Program-made: the position numbers and the translations under genes | Source: Beaufortia kweichowensis | Lineage: Eukaryota; Chordata; Actinopteri; Cypriniformes; Gastromyzontidae | Assembly: GCA_019155185.1 (NCBI GenBank) | Contig: CM032811.1 | Location: 10,498,075-10,562,074, forward strand | Direction of reading: 5' to 3' | Length of the DNA stretch: 64,000 bases | Shown here: in pieces, positions 1 through 14,029 of the stretch | Layout of the letters: each line of letters begins with the position of its first letter | Numbering within the stretch: the stretch's first letter is position 1 | Notes under the pieces: generated by a model | What the model was told of the DNA's origin: nothing | The model's database searches: none | The model's input: the letters and a program-made list of their open reading frames with translations, nothing else

Positions 1-2653
1 ATTGTGCACTTAGAGTCACTGCAGTCAAACATCTGCACATATCTTCTGTTGAAGTCATAGATATCAAATCGATTTATGAAAGCATACTACTGAACAACCA
101 CGGCCACGAACAAATTCATGATCTGATCAGCACAGGCAAGCTGGTAACATGGCCTGCTTGGAAATCCTGTTTTGTTGCAGCACCAGTTATCCAGGATGTC
201 TGCTCTATTGTGTAAATTATCAGTGAATCTATGACTGAATGTGTTATGTTTACCACTAATTTCTCTATGAGAGGATACAGTACCTGCTTAGAAACTGAAC
301 GGGCTACCCATGTGAAAAACTTTCTGTGCTGATTAGAACTACCCATGTGCGACTTATGTGCTGCTAATAAGATCATATTGTTTTTGTTTTTTATCTGAGA
401 ACACTGAATTTCGTCTTAATGCACTGTGAAGTGTAGAGGCCGTGACGGAAGGCCAAAAGAGTCAGGGTTCTGTATTGTTATTGCATTGATGTATCACAAT
501 GATGGAATGTACTCATGAGGAACTTATTATCAACGTCCACGGCGTCAATGTTTTGCTCATCATAGGGTAGAAGGGATCAGAGAATTAGGACTGAATAGTT
601 AGGCTAAGGTTTTGTTGTAATGGCCATTACATTGCAGTATCTATTTTTCAGATGTGCACACAGCTATGATCAAAACCCATTAACTAACCCCAAGCTATAT
701 TTATATATTTATTGTGAAGGGGCATGGGATGGTATATTCTCTAATTTGTGTCCTCCAAAACAATTGTGTCTAAAAAGAGTAATACATTTTTTTTAACTAG
801 CTGGCTTTTACTTTACATGTACCAAACACATCAAGACTGTTGTGTACGTTTCTAAATGCATACATTTAAAAAAATTGCCAATCAGATTGGATAACTACAG
901 AATTAGACTTTAGACAGCGCTGTGCTCTCTCTCCCTTGACTAAAGTTATGATTCTTTCCTCTCCTTTGCTATTGGAGCACCAGGGAGAGTTAATCTGAAC
1001 CAATTGGTAAGGAGGCTTCTTTATTTTCATCAAAAAACCATCACCTCCCCTCACCTCTTCTCAACCTCGTTTTACCTTCGTGCACCCTCATTCTGACACA
1101 TCAACCCAGAGAACCCTTTCTATCACATCTCTCCATGGGTGGCGATGTCTGGTGTAACAGTGCATGTGTGCTTGCCCTTTCACAAAACAATGACTACAAA
1201 AGGGAAGAGTAGAAAGCAGAAGCTTGCGCTAGGTCACAATCGACCACATCACACCCGAGTCTGTCACATCTGGGCCGCTCTTTAAAAAGCGAGTTTGTAC
1301 AAAGCCATCAATGTGTTTGTATAGTGAGTGTGTGTATGTGTGTACGGCAAGCTTGCAGTCATGAGTTTGAATAGAAATAAATGTGTCCATGGAGAACTAT
1401 TAACAGTTGTGCCCTAGGTGGAGAGGTCTAAAAAGTGAAGCAAAGATAGAAAAGATTGTATAATTGTGAAATCATTATATGTTTATAATGAGATGTTTTT
1501 GCCAAATGAAAGGCACATCATAGTCAGTTACGAACATTAAACCCTGTAAGGGAGAGCTATAAAGATCAAGATGGCAATTCAATCCCATGATGCAGTACTT
1601 CATCAGATACTTCAAAGCATGTGGAAGCAGTCAGGTATCAGTCCCTTTAGATCCCCCAATACAACATTAGATGCATATAAACATACACAAACAATTATAG
1701 TTCTTTTGTACACCGAAGTTACATCTCATTTTAACTTGATTCACACTAAAAAGCAAGATGTTACTGTGACAACTCAATGTGAAAACTATAAAAGGTGCCA
1801 ACGTAGTGTCGGGGAGCAGCTTTCTGTTTTTTCTTTGGGTTTTGTATTCAGTACTAAAAGTACATACGGGGATCTCTCGTTTTTTTATTTGTTTGTAACT
1901 GGGAAAATAGATCAAATGTGATGAGTACTGAAAGCAATATACGTAGTAGCATGTCGTCATGTCTTGTCCTTTTGTTCTGTCTGTGTAGGAGCTTTGGATT
2001 TACATAGATGTTGAGTAGATTTGCATATACTATTTTTTAAGTTGTGAAGATGCTGCTATTGAATAAGTGATGTACTAAAATTTAAGATAAAAAAACATAT
2101 CTGATCAGTCATTTAGCTGGATGTGGTAGTTCTAAGAGGTGTAACTAAATGCTACGTTGATCATGAAATAATAATTGCTATATCACTGGATAAAATAAAC
2201 CTGTGCCAAAATAGATCTTTACAGATTTAAATGTGATTTAAACAACATTAGATAAGAGCAGACATACTTTTGTAATGAAAAAAAAATGTGAAAAGTGCCA
2301 AACAAGTTATGTTACAACTAGCGAGGGATAAAGGTGACTAGCAAACGCAAAAAATAGACATTAGCACTATAAGGTTGAGAGTTTTCTGCCCCCTTAATAA
2401 CTAGTGAAAATGAATAAGAAGGGATTCATCTGTTAGGCCAAACAAAAGCAGGGTGCCATGTGGCCATTAACACACATCCCTGGGGCTAGAAGACTGCCGA
2501 GTTAGCTTAGCATGGTTAAAGTTTTATAAGTTATCAGCATTCTTAATTCAGCCTTTTATAGTTCTGAAAATGTATTTTGTGAAGATAGATGTTATCTTTT
2601 TTGCACGTTGATATTGCATGATACCAAGTGAAGCGTGGATTTAAATAATGAAG

Positions 2654-2680
<27 letters not shown>
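2654..2680. repeat. (AC)n microsatellite
   Basis: An uninterrupted run of AC dinucleotides, about 13 units, followed by a short A-run. It is an ordinary vertebrate simple repeat with no gene context. Confidence 0.95.
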
Positions 2681-2684
<4 letters not shown>

Positions 2685-3488
2685 CCTACAAAAAGAATAA
2701 AAAAACAATTAGGCAATGTGCATTCATTTTTAAGACAAATCTTTGCATGGCAGAAACAGTTAGAGCTATTAAATTAGCTTTTTTACATTTTTAACTTTTT
2801 TAGTTTTGCTAAGACCAAGCTGGAAAATTTTGTTGTCCATTAAAACCAGGCCACAGCAGCAAACATCATTCAGAATCATTACCATATTCAGCATCATATT
2901 TTGAGCACGTTATCAACATATTGTGATTTTTTTGGAAATAAGACTGGGAAAAAAGGGAAACTGGGAATGGAAGGTTAACTTATAGGAACTTCATGAGAAT
3001 TCTTGTGAACATTACACCAGTTCATAGTCGAGAATGTATTCACCACTACATAAGTTTGCATATCACTCTGTCGATCATGATTTTAGGGCTTGTGTTTGCT
3101 GTAAATTGTGTGTCAGTACTAACATCATTAGGCTATCACTGCACATTAAGCTTGATTCATTCTTGTGATAATATGCACTTTATAATTCTCTTTGATTTCA
3201 TGCCACCCCAGTAAAAACAGCCCTATTTCCAAATGACAGCAATGCTGTGACACTGCTTAGCCACTTGAATCCTTTACCTCATATCGTCATCAATAAAAAA
3301 AGCAGAATTTTTAAACGGGAAAACTTTCTGTATATGTCATAATCTGTTGATAGCACTACAGATGAATTGCTGGGATTCTTGGTTTGCATGAGAAAAATGT
3401 CCGGATTGTCAAAGTTGACCAAAACGGCAGAATAGTTTTACAAGCTGAAGAATTTGGAAATGTTATTATTTTGATAGTGTTTTTGTAA

Positions 3489-4334
3489 TTGAAATGTGCC
3501 AAAAAGGCATGTCTAATATCAGAAATATTATTTTCTTTAGAGCCATGCTTAGACTTTAACATGAAAATTAAACTGTGCTTAGTTCATGGCTGCGTTTTGA
3601 AAGATATCAGGCACATTTGTGAGCATACAGATGATGAGTTAGCTCTGTTGCTCAGCTGGAATAAGGGATATTTGTGTTTTTGTGCATGCATTGAGCGGTT
3701 TTGTGTGTGTATGACATGCTGTGCAACTCATGTCAGTGTGCCCACACAAACAGGGCTAATATTTTCCGTCCCAGGTTACTGGGTTCAGCAGCTTTGTCAC
3801 ATTCAGTCGAGTCAAGATAAATGCAAACTTATGGTTTTGCTGTTGTTGAGAAGGTCATTGCTTTTATGTGGGAACTTGGCTAGAGCTTCTTGCTCTTCCC
3901 AAACCCCACACACCCCCAGTCCAACCCCACCCCAACCTCGCCCTTGGGTCCCCCACCATCAGAAGAAAATCAAAACACAAAAACCTGGGGTCACTCTTAA
4001 GCTTGTACCCATTAAAGCACCAGCAATGTTAGAATACATTTGTCATATCACTGTTTTGTTCTCTCTTTTTTATTTTCCTGTTTTTATTTGTATGACACAC
4101 TCTAACCTAGACCAAGTTATAACAAATGTCATTCATATGTATCCTGTTTACTCTCCCTTTTTCTCCCTTTTGCACTTTTCACTGCTCCCCTTTTTTTCCA
4201 ACCACTCCCCACTCTTCTGCCGACCTCCCCCTCACACCCTCCCAGACTTTCTCCTGAGTGCCAAACAAAAACAGTACCATTCCAAACTTTTTGAGTTCTC
4301 TTGTATGTTGGACATCCATCGGAAGCACCCATGA
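3489..4334 (+). other. Unexplained 281-codon open frame, probably non-coding
   Basis: This is the longest open frame in the window that belongs to no recognised gene. The translation is rich in Cys, Phe, Leu, Pro and His, and I recognise no domain. Its second half is strongly pyrimidine-rich on the plus strand (runs such as ctctcccttttt), which removes the purine-rich stop codons and can keep a frame open by chance. No splice structure or family similarity supports it as a gene. I leave it as an open question rather than a coding call. Confidence 0.2.
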
Positions 4335-7106
4335 AGCCAGCATGTTTCTCCATAACATGATGTCAGTCATGACGCCTCAACATTACCCAAAAAGCAAGCA
4401 GTAAAAGCGAGACCTGGATTAACACGGTAAAAAAGGCTGGCTACCTCTCATAAACTGCTTTTCCTAATTCTCTGTCATCTCTTCAACCTCCAGGACATCA
4501 CTGATTATGTGCCATAACGTTGGGGGGGGCGCTGTCACCCTCCTCACCCCCAAGTCTCTCCATTTTCGATGGAAAACATTAAACGCAAACAAAGAAAAAT
4601 CCATTTTAATGGCAGGTTTCTTTCTTTAACATAAAAAATGCTCAGCTGAGGAGTGTAAACGTCAGCTGTGCAGCCATCTTCTGTCTTCTGAACTTTGAAC
4701 TTCTCACCCCTCATGAACTTTATTGACCTTCTTCCTACCCTTCTATGTTCATCAACTGTTTGGACTTAAAATCTCCATTCCATCTCCAAACCTTTTTTGA
4801 GACTGTGCAATTCTAGTTGAGATGATTGGATTTTTTATTTCTTTTTTTTTAACTCATCATTGGGGACGATTCTCAGAGATTAAAAAATAAAAAACAAACA
4901 AAAAATATCATTAAGATCCAAACTGTTTCTCCACAATTTCATTATTTTCTATCATTGTAAATATTTGTCAGATTTTGTTGAACTGTAACCAGAAACGTGT
5001 TCAACATAATGGGGCTGGCAGCATAAAATCGGTTTTGTGGAGTGCTCGTAAGAGCCAGAGATAGAATCTCTAAAAGTAGAGCTCATTTTGGTTACGCTAC
5101 AGTCTAACTCAAGTAAATCCTTATAAAAGCAAAAAAACAACATAAGAGTTTGTTGTCAATAGTATGGAACAATGCACAAAAGTAAACGTACTTTTAAAAA
5201 AGTAAAAGATTGATTTAGAAAAGTACTGTGCTTCTGATAACTGAATATGGTTAAAGATACATCACTGAGCCACATACATACAAGCTGCCAGGAGGAATGT
5301 TTTTTAGTTCACATCAAATCATTTACGGCCCTCAAAATACATAATCACTACTAACCATTAAGCTAGATGATTAGAATAGGTTTCATACTTGAACTGATGG
5401 TAGTTGCTAATCTCATTGTACATATCAGATGTGTCAAGTTTAAATTGTGATACGTGTTGATTAGATGTCTTGATCATTGCATCTGTTCATGAGTTCATGG
5501 ATGAAAATGTTTCTCTGTGATTAAGAAAGATCGATCATTCTCATACGTCTCAACCATGCTTTGAGCTCCACATCTAATGTTTCTATGCTGCCAGCTTTAT
5601 TTTCTGATAACCCATCATGAGCTTATTTATTTTCAAACTACTATACACTATTAATAAATGGCATCAAGAACTAGAAAAAGGGAATGACTGGAAAGATGAA
5701 TTACTGTTTTGTTTTTAGTATTTTAGTGGTTTCTTTTAACATCATCCATTAACTGACTTAAAAAGTATTAAATATTTAATGTAACTGTAGCATTGTGTTT
5801 GTAAAAAAAAATAGTGAGTTGTGTTTCTTGACTTGTGGATTACCAGTGAAGTCAGCAATTTAGTGCTAATATCTATTAAGTCGTTTTTTTCCTTTTTTTA
5901 TTTAAGGGTTATTATTTTCCGACAGCAACAGCAGTCATTATAAATGTTCATTTTACCATCACCTGTCTTCTGTTGTCTTATTCTTCACCTCCCACTACAC
6001 TCAGTTTCATCAAATAACACATTGCAAGTTCGTGCCTGAAATCATGTGCTCGGTCTTGGGGAGGGGCCATGCTGTGTGAGTGATGTGCGTGTGTGAGCAC
6101 GTGTGATGCGAACGAATGCGACTGCTGAGAGAAGCTTGGGCGGGTGGGTGTTATGTCTTCTGTCCACCAAAGCTAAAACCTGTTGGGTTTCCATTTACCA
6201 ATGGAACCTGCTGATGTTATAGCTCAAACCCATCATGTAAGCCTAGTTAATTTTGATCGTCCATAACTTCCCCCCGTTTCCCAACCACTTTTCACCACTA
6301 CCTCTCCTTTATGAGCCATTCCCTCGCCACGCACCCCCACACCATGTGATGTTTTTCATGATAACATACTACTCGACCAGACCCACATTAACTCTGTCCT
6401 CATGCCTGCAGAGGAGGCAGTTGCCAGTCAACTCACCTTTCGCTCATGATCCGCCACCATCCCTAACCGGCTGCCGGGGCCACGCCCAACTTCAAATGTT
6501 AATCATTTTTAAAAAATGTAAAAAAAAAATGAAAAGAGTAAAATACATTCAAGTGACTCTCAGGGTGTTTACGTAATCTACCTTATTCTGTGATTTCACA
6601 GAGCCGTGATCCAGCTCTCCCTCAAGCTATTTAAGAAGCCCAAAGACAATTTACCATGTACAATTGCTTATCAAGTCTTCGAAAAACAAAGAATGATATG
6701 CACCCAATTAAAGAAGCAAAATGCTGTAATGTTTACAACCTTAACGAGACCAACGCTGTTGAAAGAATGTGTAGGAGTTTAAAGACAATTCTTTAACAAT
6801 ACGTCATTTCAAACTGAGTTCATTTCTATTGATAATTTCTATGTGACATGACGTTATGTGTTAATGAGGCATTTTTGAAACATTGCATGTTACTATTTTT
6901 TGCAATGATTTACATTTTTTTAAATGTCCGAATGGCTGGTACAGTGTAAAACTAAAGCTACATTTAGTTGCTAATAATAAAATACATTGATGTCAGTGTT
7001 CATTTCGCGTATCTTGGAGAAAGGTACCGGACTCCAGTCCGCAAAAAAAAATGTAATTGAGTTACTGTATAGAATTTGTTCATATTTGTATATGGTGACA
7101 GTGACA

Positions 7107-7112
7107 ATAAAG
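7107..7112 (+). other. Candidate polyadenylation signal AATAAA
   Basis: The sequence gacaataaaggatgtact carries a canonical AATAAA. It is the most downstream good candidate before the sequence turns uniformly AT-rich, so it could end a plus-strand transcript whose coding part lies left of the window. AATAAA is common in AT-rich DNA, so confidence is low. Confidence 0.25.
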
Positions 7113-10100
7113 GATGTACTGGAAGAATCAGGGAGACATTGGTAGACTTTGAAGGGTCAGGGGTCAATTACAACACCAACTGTAAAAGCTGACAGGAATT
7201 CACAAGGGCCAGTCAGTCACTTACTGTAAACCACACATGAGGTAAGTTACACGAGAAAAAAAGACATAATCTGGCAACTATATAAATATGATAACGGGGT
7301 TTGTGAAAACCATGGTTTTATTACATAGACAGACATGAGGCACAATCGAATGGTGGTTTGACTGTAATGGAATTGGTTTCAACAAATCACTAAGTTATAG
7401 CATTATCCAGAAAAATGGCAGCAAGAAACATTTTAAATTTTAACATTGGATCAATGAAAAAGATGAAGGACTTAAGATGAGTTTTGTGCGGGTGTCTTGA
7501 GTGTGACTGATATGCAAATTCAGTGTAACAAAATGCAATTTGCCTTTATATGCTTGTTCTAGAACAGAGCAGGGTAAACATTTTTTCTGAATGCATCAAT
7601 TGATGTAGTCAAATTTTCCAGATAAGAAGTCTTTCTCTTGATCATTGTCATCCACCCACTTTCTCTGTGCACTAATTCATCCAACCAGCAAAAACCACCT
7701 TCACGGTCACAACGCCGGCTAAAAACACTCTGAAAAATACCATTACAACCATTGGTCAGTCAGCTTGAGCACATTGATCTGTGGTAAACACCCTAAGGAA
7801 ATTAAAATTCACCACATAATTTAAAACCTGTCTCACCGAACTCACCATAAAGAAGTAACTCCAGTGTTCAGAAAAAAAACATCTATTTAATTGTCTTTTT
7901 AGTGATGGCCTTTGAAAGGCATATTAAAAGGCTTGTTTTCAAAATGACACAAAGTGCATTTGGTTTGACAATTTGCAGACAGTCTTTTTGCTAAAAATCA
8001 AATGTAGAAATCTGTACTGTACTGATATCACCCGACAGTAGGGATTTCATAATGTAGCTGCAATACTGCGATATCTGTGTTTGCATTCAGTAACCAGACC
8101 CAAAGCTCCCTTCAAACATGAATAATTAGGTATTTTCATCACTCCCTATCTAACTCCACTGAGACTGGTGAGCTAGTATAACTGGGAAAGTCGGAGCTCC
8201 ATCACTTTAAATGTATCCAATCTCACTAATTGTGCAGCTTTATAAGCTTTAAACCACTATTGATTTTCCCTCCCCTGATCAGCACCTACCCCTCACAACA
8301 GTTCTCATCCAAGACCCATCAGGATTTTCCTCTCAGCCCAGCTGTTACAGAAAGCAAGCCTAACTGTGTCAGCCCCCATTCTCCTCAGAGGAAGTGTAAA
8401 AGGAGCGAGAGAGTGCAAGAGGCAGACAAGAATATGCTCTCAGCCCTCATAAATCCCTAGAGTTGGAAAGCAGACCTATGGAACATGTGCAAAGATCTCA
8501 AGTCCATAGTCCAGTACTTTTCAAGGGAGAACACACTGACAAAGCTTCAGCTAAATTAGGACGACTTAGTTACATTGCCCTCCAAAAACACTTTTAAGTC
8601 ACAATTAAGTCACCCAGTCTGAATGGCATTGCATTAGATAACAAACCATCAAACTATAACTAACTACACTTTTCTTAACAATTTGTTCATATTTTTAACC
8701 AACTGATGCCAGTTTCTGTAAAGACCAGTCACTCTAGCACAGTGACTACAGATGTTGAACTATGGACACATTCTACTAACATTTAAAAACCAGAATGCGT
8801 CTGAATGCTGTGTCTTGTTTTTTACCTAAATTTTATATTTATAATATAAAACCAAACAAACTTCTCATTGTAAAATGCTTGAAAATCGTGCTGTATTTCC
8901 CAAACAATAAGATATTCTAATGAAAAATATTCATACCTTTTAAATGTGGTTTAGGCATCTAAATACTTTTGGAGCAATGTTATATCGTTTATGAATTTGT
9001 ATGGCATCGTGAACAAGCCATTGTATCGCTATAAAATAAAACCATGTGCAGGAAACATGGAAGCTTAAAAAAGAAAGACCAGCACACCTGTCACTACAAA
9101 TCTGCAAGAATAAATCTTTTTGATTTGCAGTATGCGAAACAGCTTTCAGTGTGTATCACAAACAGCCCTCATAAATGCATTGACTGCCTGTTGTTTTTCT
9201 TGCTTCACAAATGTGCAGCGTTGCTAAAGTGAACAGCATGAATTCAGCATGAAATCTGTACATACACTTGGGCTGACTCCTTAAAAATAGCTAAGATACA
9301 AAATCACCCAGTGTGACGCAGTCTAATCGATTTAAAGCCAGTGCATCTCACAGCTACATGAAGGGTTGTGCTGATACAGAAAGTAGCTGTCACATCAAAG
9401 CGAGGTAAAATCTGGCCCACAGGAACAGAATAAAACAAAAGTCAGCAATCTGAGCTTGAAGCAGAAAATCATGTTGTCCTTGTTTCCCTCTACAGGTTTT
9501 TAAGATGTGTTTTTTGCACTTGTGAACATACTAACAAAATATACATTTTTGTATACTGCTAGTCTTTAATGTACAAATCTGACCTTAAACACTGTTTCTT
9601 AACCACATCAGTTATTATTAAACTAACTGTGGTCCATAAGAATATGCCCTTTAATCAGCAATAATGTTCAAAACTTTATAAGCTATATTTTTATGGCTTT
9701 CAAATATTTATTTGAATATTGCAATGTTATCATGTCTACACTGCATTCTGACAAAACAGTGCAAAAGTAAAAAACAACTGAAAAGTTTAATCTCTCTTAG
9801 CTATTAATATACATTTTAAACATTTTTTTAGTTATTTGATTGTTTGTGTTCTAAGTGCAATTTTAAAAGCATACTGTAATATGCTATAGCGAGATAATGT
9901 TATATATACTGTGAAAAAAATATGCTTCCAAGAAGACATTTAATCTTAAGTATCAAATACACTCTCTTTATTGAAAGTGTATGAAACATTCTTAAGTGGA
10001 TTATTTTTGTCAAACCAAAATATCCATTCAGTTCCATTTTATTCCTTTAAACTTTGGTTACATCGGACACTCCAGAAAATACTGAAAATGATTGTAATAA

Positions 10101-11710
10101 TTTTGTATGTTTTTTCTTGCTGTTGTAATATTTCTAACAAATGAAGCTGAAAAATATATTACAGATCATAAATAATATAAAGAATAACTTTTAACATAAG
10201 TGTAAGTATATGTACATAAGATAAAGAAAGATAAATTAAGAAAGTTGCAATGCAAAGCTGTGATTTTAAAGCACTGTAGCGTGTACAGTGATATGTTTTT
10301 ATCAATTTTATGGTACATATGATATGTTCTGCATTTCTGCAGTTGTTGTTTTTTCTTTATGTTCATGAGCATATGCTTTAATAAATATGTTTTATACAGT
10401 ATATTTGTAAGGCCTAAACCATTCTTGAGAAAAAGATTTTTAGTACAATGACAAATTAGAATGAGCTTACAAATGCAATGTGCATATAGGTTATGCCTCC
10501 CTTATCTTTCTTTAGTGTGTGTGTTTTTAAATATCCTTAGTAAGGACTCATGCAGAAGCTTCACATTTTGCTTCTACCCGTGTTTAACTTTGGTGTTGAA
10601 AAAGTGGAAAAATCTTTTACGAGTGTTGAACTATAATTCACATCTGAATTGTGATCTTCAAATATTTAGTAAACTAAAATATGGAAGTGCCTCTTGCAGA
10701 AAGAAAACAATATGATTAGAATAATTAAGAGCTGCAAGTGCATCTGAATAGAGCTCAGAGAGCAACAACAGGATTTCATGCATCACAAACACAGTTATAA
10801 TTTTTTAATCACCATAGAAACCGGTCGACCTCTTCTGATGGAGCACAATATGTGTTCTAATGATAAACTCTAACTGTGGACACTCAAGTCTCTGGTAGGA
10901 GGACCATTGATGAAGAGTTTATTCTCTAAAAGCTCATTCAAATGAGCTCTTATGCTCATTAACACCTAATTTAAATACTTTTAAAGTATTCTCTGAACAT
11001 ATACACAAATCACATGACACACAGGTCTCTCTTTATATTGTCAGTATTCAGTACATGTTTAAATTGCAATATTTTAATATTTTGTTTTGATGTGACATTG
11101 TCAGTCAAAACTTGAAATATAATTTCTTAGACTGTATTCATTACCAATAAACCAGCCGTTTATATTTTACTAAAGTGCTGATGATACTAGTCCATACATC
11201 AATTTAAAAAAATGGAAATATACATGTGTTATGGATGTGACAAAAAAAGATCACACGTTTTTGAAAGGCAACATACTTTGTAGGATTTCTGTGAATTAAA
11301 TGCACAAACCAGAAGCAATAATACACAACAAATGGAAGAGGTATGACCCTTCAAAGAACATATAATAGTTAGCCTGGGCCTATTTGATTTACTGTTTCAT
11401 GTGCCCATTGAAGAGAAATATGTACTGTTATGGAAGTGACCGTTCTGAAAACAGCACTTTACCTGACAATGAAAATCATGCTTTAATCATAAAAAGGCTT
11501 TAAAACCTTACACGGGTATCAAAACCAAATATTGACATCTAAGCTATCAGTACTGTGAAAACATTTTTTTACTAGAGTAACCATTTTTTGATCATGCTAT
11601 TTGCAGTTCAACTATCTAGGCTATTATGTCATTACTCGTATATTTTATTTTCATAGTCTTTAAGCAGTTAGTCTACTGATATCGTTTATTGTGGGATAAA
11701 AGAGTCTTAC

Positions 11711-11800
11711 CTGAGTAAACCTGGCGTCTCCTCACGCCGCTCCAGTCAGTTCAACGGGTTTTCCGCGAGCGAGAAATTGACGTCACGTGCACCGCCACTT
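11711..11800 (-). promoter_or_regulatory. Promoter-like segment and possible untranslated first exon
   Basis: This is a GC-richer island in AT-rich surroundings. It contains a full palindromic cAMP-response element TGACGTCA (11778-11785) overlapping an E-box CACGTG (11784-11789). On the minus strand a good splice donor follows (ctcag|gtaagact, exon edge at 11711), consistent with a short 5' untranslated exon that starts just after the CRE. A weaker plus-strand donor (tttac|gtaagc near 11850) leaves open a transcript in the other direction. I cannot say which gene it serves. Confidence 0.4.
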
Positions 11801-13174
11801 AGTCTTTTCCGTTCACAACGTAGTATTATGACAAATGACAATTTACGTAAGCGAAATAAGGAGCAGCTGTAGTTGTTGTTGCACATATTTTACATCCGTT
11901 TAAAACTCTTTTGCATACATTAACATTACATTATTGAAAAGAATAATACATTTAAATTATATTAGGTTTTTAAAGCCTAAATAAAAAGGTTTACTTATAC
12001 TTTAAGCACTGTTTTGAGACAACAAAAATGTTCAAATTGGATTACATATTTTTTATGTTTAGAAAATGTTGCACTGTAAACAAAATGCAACGATGTGTTG
12101 TTTTCGTATTTAAAGCCACACCATACGCTTGCGTTTCACCAACTCGTGTCCTCCAGAAGACGTTCAGCTGTCAAGGTGACACCCACTGAAGACAGGATAA
12201 ATGCCAAGGACAGTAATTTATCTCTTTTATTCAGCCACATGGGGAAGAAATACACATCTTTGACCTTTCCAAGCAACTTACTAAAGCACTCTGAAGCACC
12301 ACAGAAGGAAAATTTTATGGTGAATTGAAAGTGGAAAGAACTTGCCAGGTCCCATTGAGCAACCTTGAATTTTGAACAGTGTGTGTGTGTGTGAGTGTGA
12401 GTTTAATGGTTTTAAAAGTGCATAAAGAAAAATCTCATCACATCACAAAAATATTATTTTTAATATTAATTTGTTTTTTCCTGTCATATATAACTATCAA
12501 TGCACCTTATTCCAGAGAAAAAACTTTGTCTTTAAAAATCCTTCATTAAAAACTTGCATACTACTGTAAATGACCAGGTTAGTATAAGTCACAACAGAAA
12601 AATACATTTTTAGATTTAATTTTAATGACAGACTTTAATTAACCTACTTTACCACCCCTTTTTCCACAATTTTAGCTACAGTAGCTAACACCTGAAGGTT
12701 AAATCTAACAACAATTCCATGAGGTTATAAAAAGCTCTAGTGACCCACTTTCCATCTGCACTCCCCTTTTATCTTTACAAGCCATGAAAAAGAAGCAGAA
12801 CTGGAGATGTCAGTGTTGTGCTGAGGGAAATATGCATTTGGCATTGGCGGCGAGTAAGTGACCCTTGGACAGATGGAAGCCCAGCATGTCTGGCAGAGAT
12901 AGTGTCGGCCTACCCCAATGGGTCATACAGTCTAGCTCTGGCATCGTGAACCCTGGCCCCAAACAAAATAGTTGTTTTTTACTGGGCAGAATTCAGGGGC
13001 AGAGAGGACTGTATATAGGCTATATTTCATTTTTATTAAAAACTATAAATAATATGATAGAGAAGAACATCTTACAACACAAGCAAAAAGATTAGGAACA
13101 CAAACTGCGTTTTACTTCCAAAACCATATGCTAGTAGATGCTGAATGTAGATTTCAGATGGAAAATTATAATAC

Positions 13175-13177
<3 letters not shown>

Positions 13178-13204
<27 letters not shown>
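13178..13204. repeat. (TA)n microsatellite
   Basis: A run of about 13 TA units, an ordinary AT-rich simple repeat. Confidence 0.95.
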
Positions 13205-13205
<1 letters not shown>

Positions 13206-13476
13206 TTAATAAACATACACAAGTGGCATACAGGTTGTTGATGTATATTTTTGCAGAGAACACCAAGCACAGTCATCTGTTGAGTTTGGCCAGTCTCCAC
13301 TTGTTTTTTTCATCCAAGCCAAAAGTTGTTTTGAAAGGCTGATCTTTGCTGTTTTTTCTTTTAAAAAGCACCTAATATTTTTGGCAACTATGAGTAGTTT
13401 TTGGACAGTAACAGAAAAACCTCCTTGGGCATCACATTCGTAGAGGTGCGTAACAATGAGGAAAAATGGCATTGCT

Positions 13477-13490
13477 GTTGTCATGGAAAC
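13477..13490. promoter_or_regulatory. X-box-like motif GTTGTCATGGAAAC
   Basis: It fits the RFX-family X-box pattern of two inverted half sites (GTTGYC and RGNAAC) with a central AT. It lies about 540 bp from a better X-box at 14016. RFX factors bind such sites at ciliary-gene promoters; binding here is inferred from the motif alone. Confidence 0.35.
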
Positions 13491-14015
13491 CAGCTGAAAG
13501 ACCTGCTGCTTTTATAACGTATGTCTGAGTTGATTTGTGTGTGCGCATAGCAACAGTAGGATCAGAATTATTTTATTATGTGACGCAGGAGTTCATTCAT
13601 CCATCCTTGCAGGCATGATTTAAAATAAATCAAACAATAGATCAAAAGAAATAATACACTATTTCCTTATAATGAAATGGAAGATTGATGAGATGACACA
13701 CGGTTTAAGTTAACGTCATCCATTTTTTAAAAATGCCCCTTAATTTTTTTGGCCAGAGTATAGGCACGACAACATTTTATGGAGATGTCAGTGTATTAGT
13801 ATGCAATCAAGTTTCTGGTGCAGTAATTAATCTGTACTGGGAACATAAAACACTATGGTTTCGTAATAAAAAAATAGAAGACAGACAAGGTTGTGTGTGT
13901 CGGTGTATACTAGAACCGTGTCTTTGTCTCTCGTTGAGAGAAGGATAGTACTTATCAACGTGTGCTGTACCCCATTCTGAACGGCGTGCAGCTCCATAGT
14001 CCTTGGTAAGTCTGC

Positions 14016-14029
14016 GTTGCTATGGCAAC
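14016..14029. promoter_or_regulatory. X-box motif GTTGCTATGGCAAC
   Basis: This is a near-perfect RFX X-box: GTTGCT and GGCAAC half sites with a 2-bp centre. On the minus strand an ATG (13995-13997) follows 18 bp downstream and opens a short frame beginning MELHAVQNGV, which I do not recognise. The motif sits in a local GC-rich patch (13960-14070). The site match is clear; its function is inferred. Confidence 0.5.

Larger units (their letters stand above)
1..11700. other. No recognisable coding exon; possible long 3'UTR to about 7.1 kb
   Basis: I recognise no protein-coding exon on either strand here. The first 7 kb has the look of a long plus-strand 3'UTR: alternating AU-rich stretches (tatttatatatttatt near 700), Pumilio-like TGTAAATA near 4957, pyrimidine-rich blocks and AATAAA signals near 1376 and 7107. 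No upstream coding exon is in the window, so this is inference. From 7.2 to 11.7 kb the sequence is AT-rich with no motif I can support. If the promoter at 11.71-11.80 kb fires on the minus strand, this stretch would be its intron. Confidence 0.35.

Noticed and set aside
4497..4520. Possible plus-strand terminal exon after tcaacctccag (DITDYVP, stop)
   Set aside because: Only seven codons, no recognisable family and no partner exon in frame.
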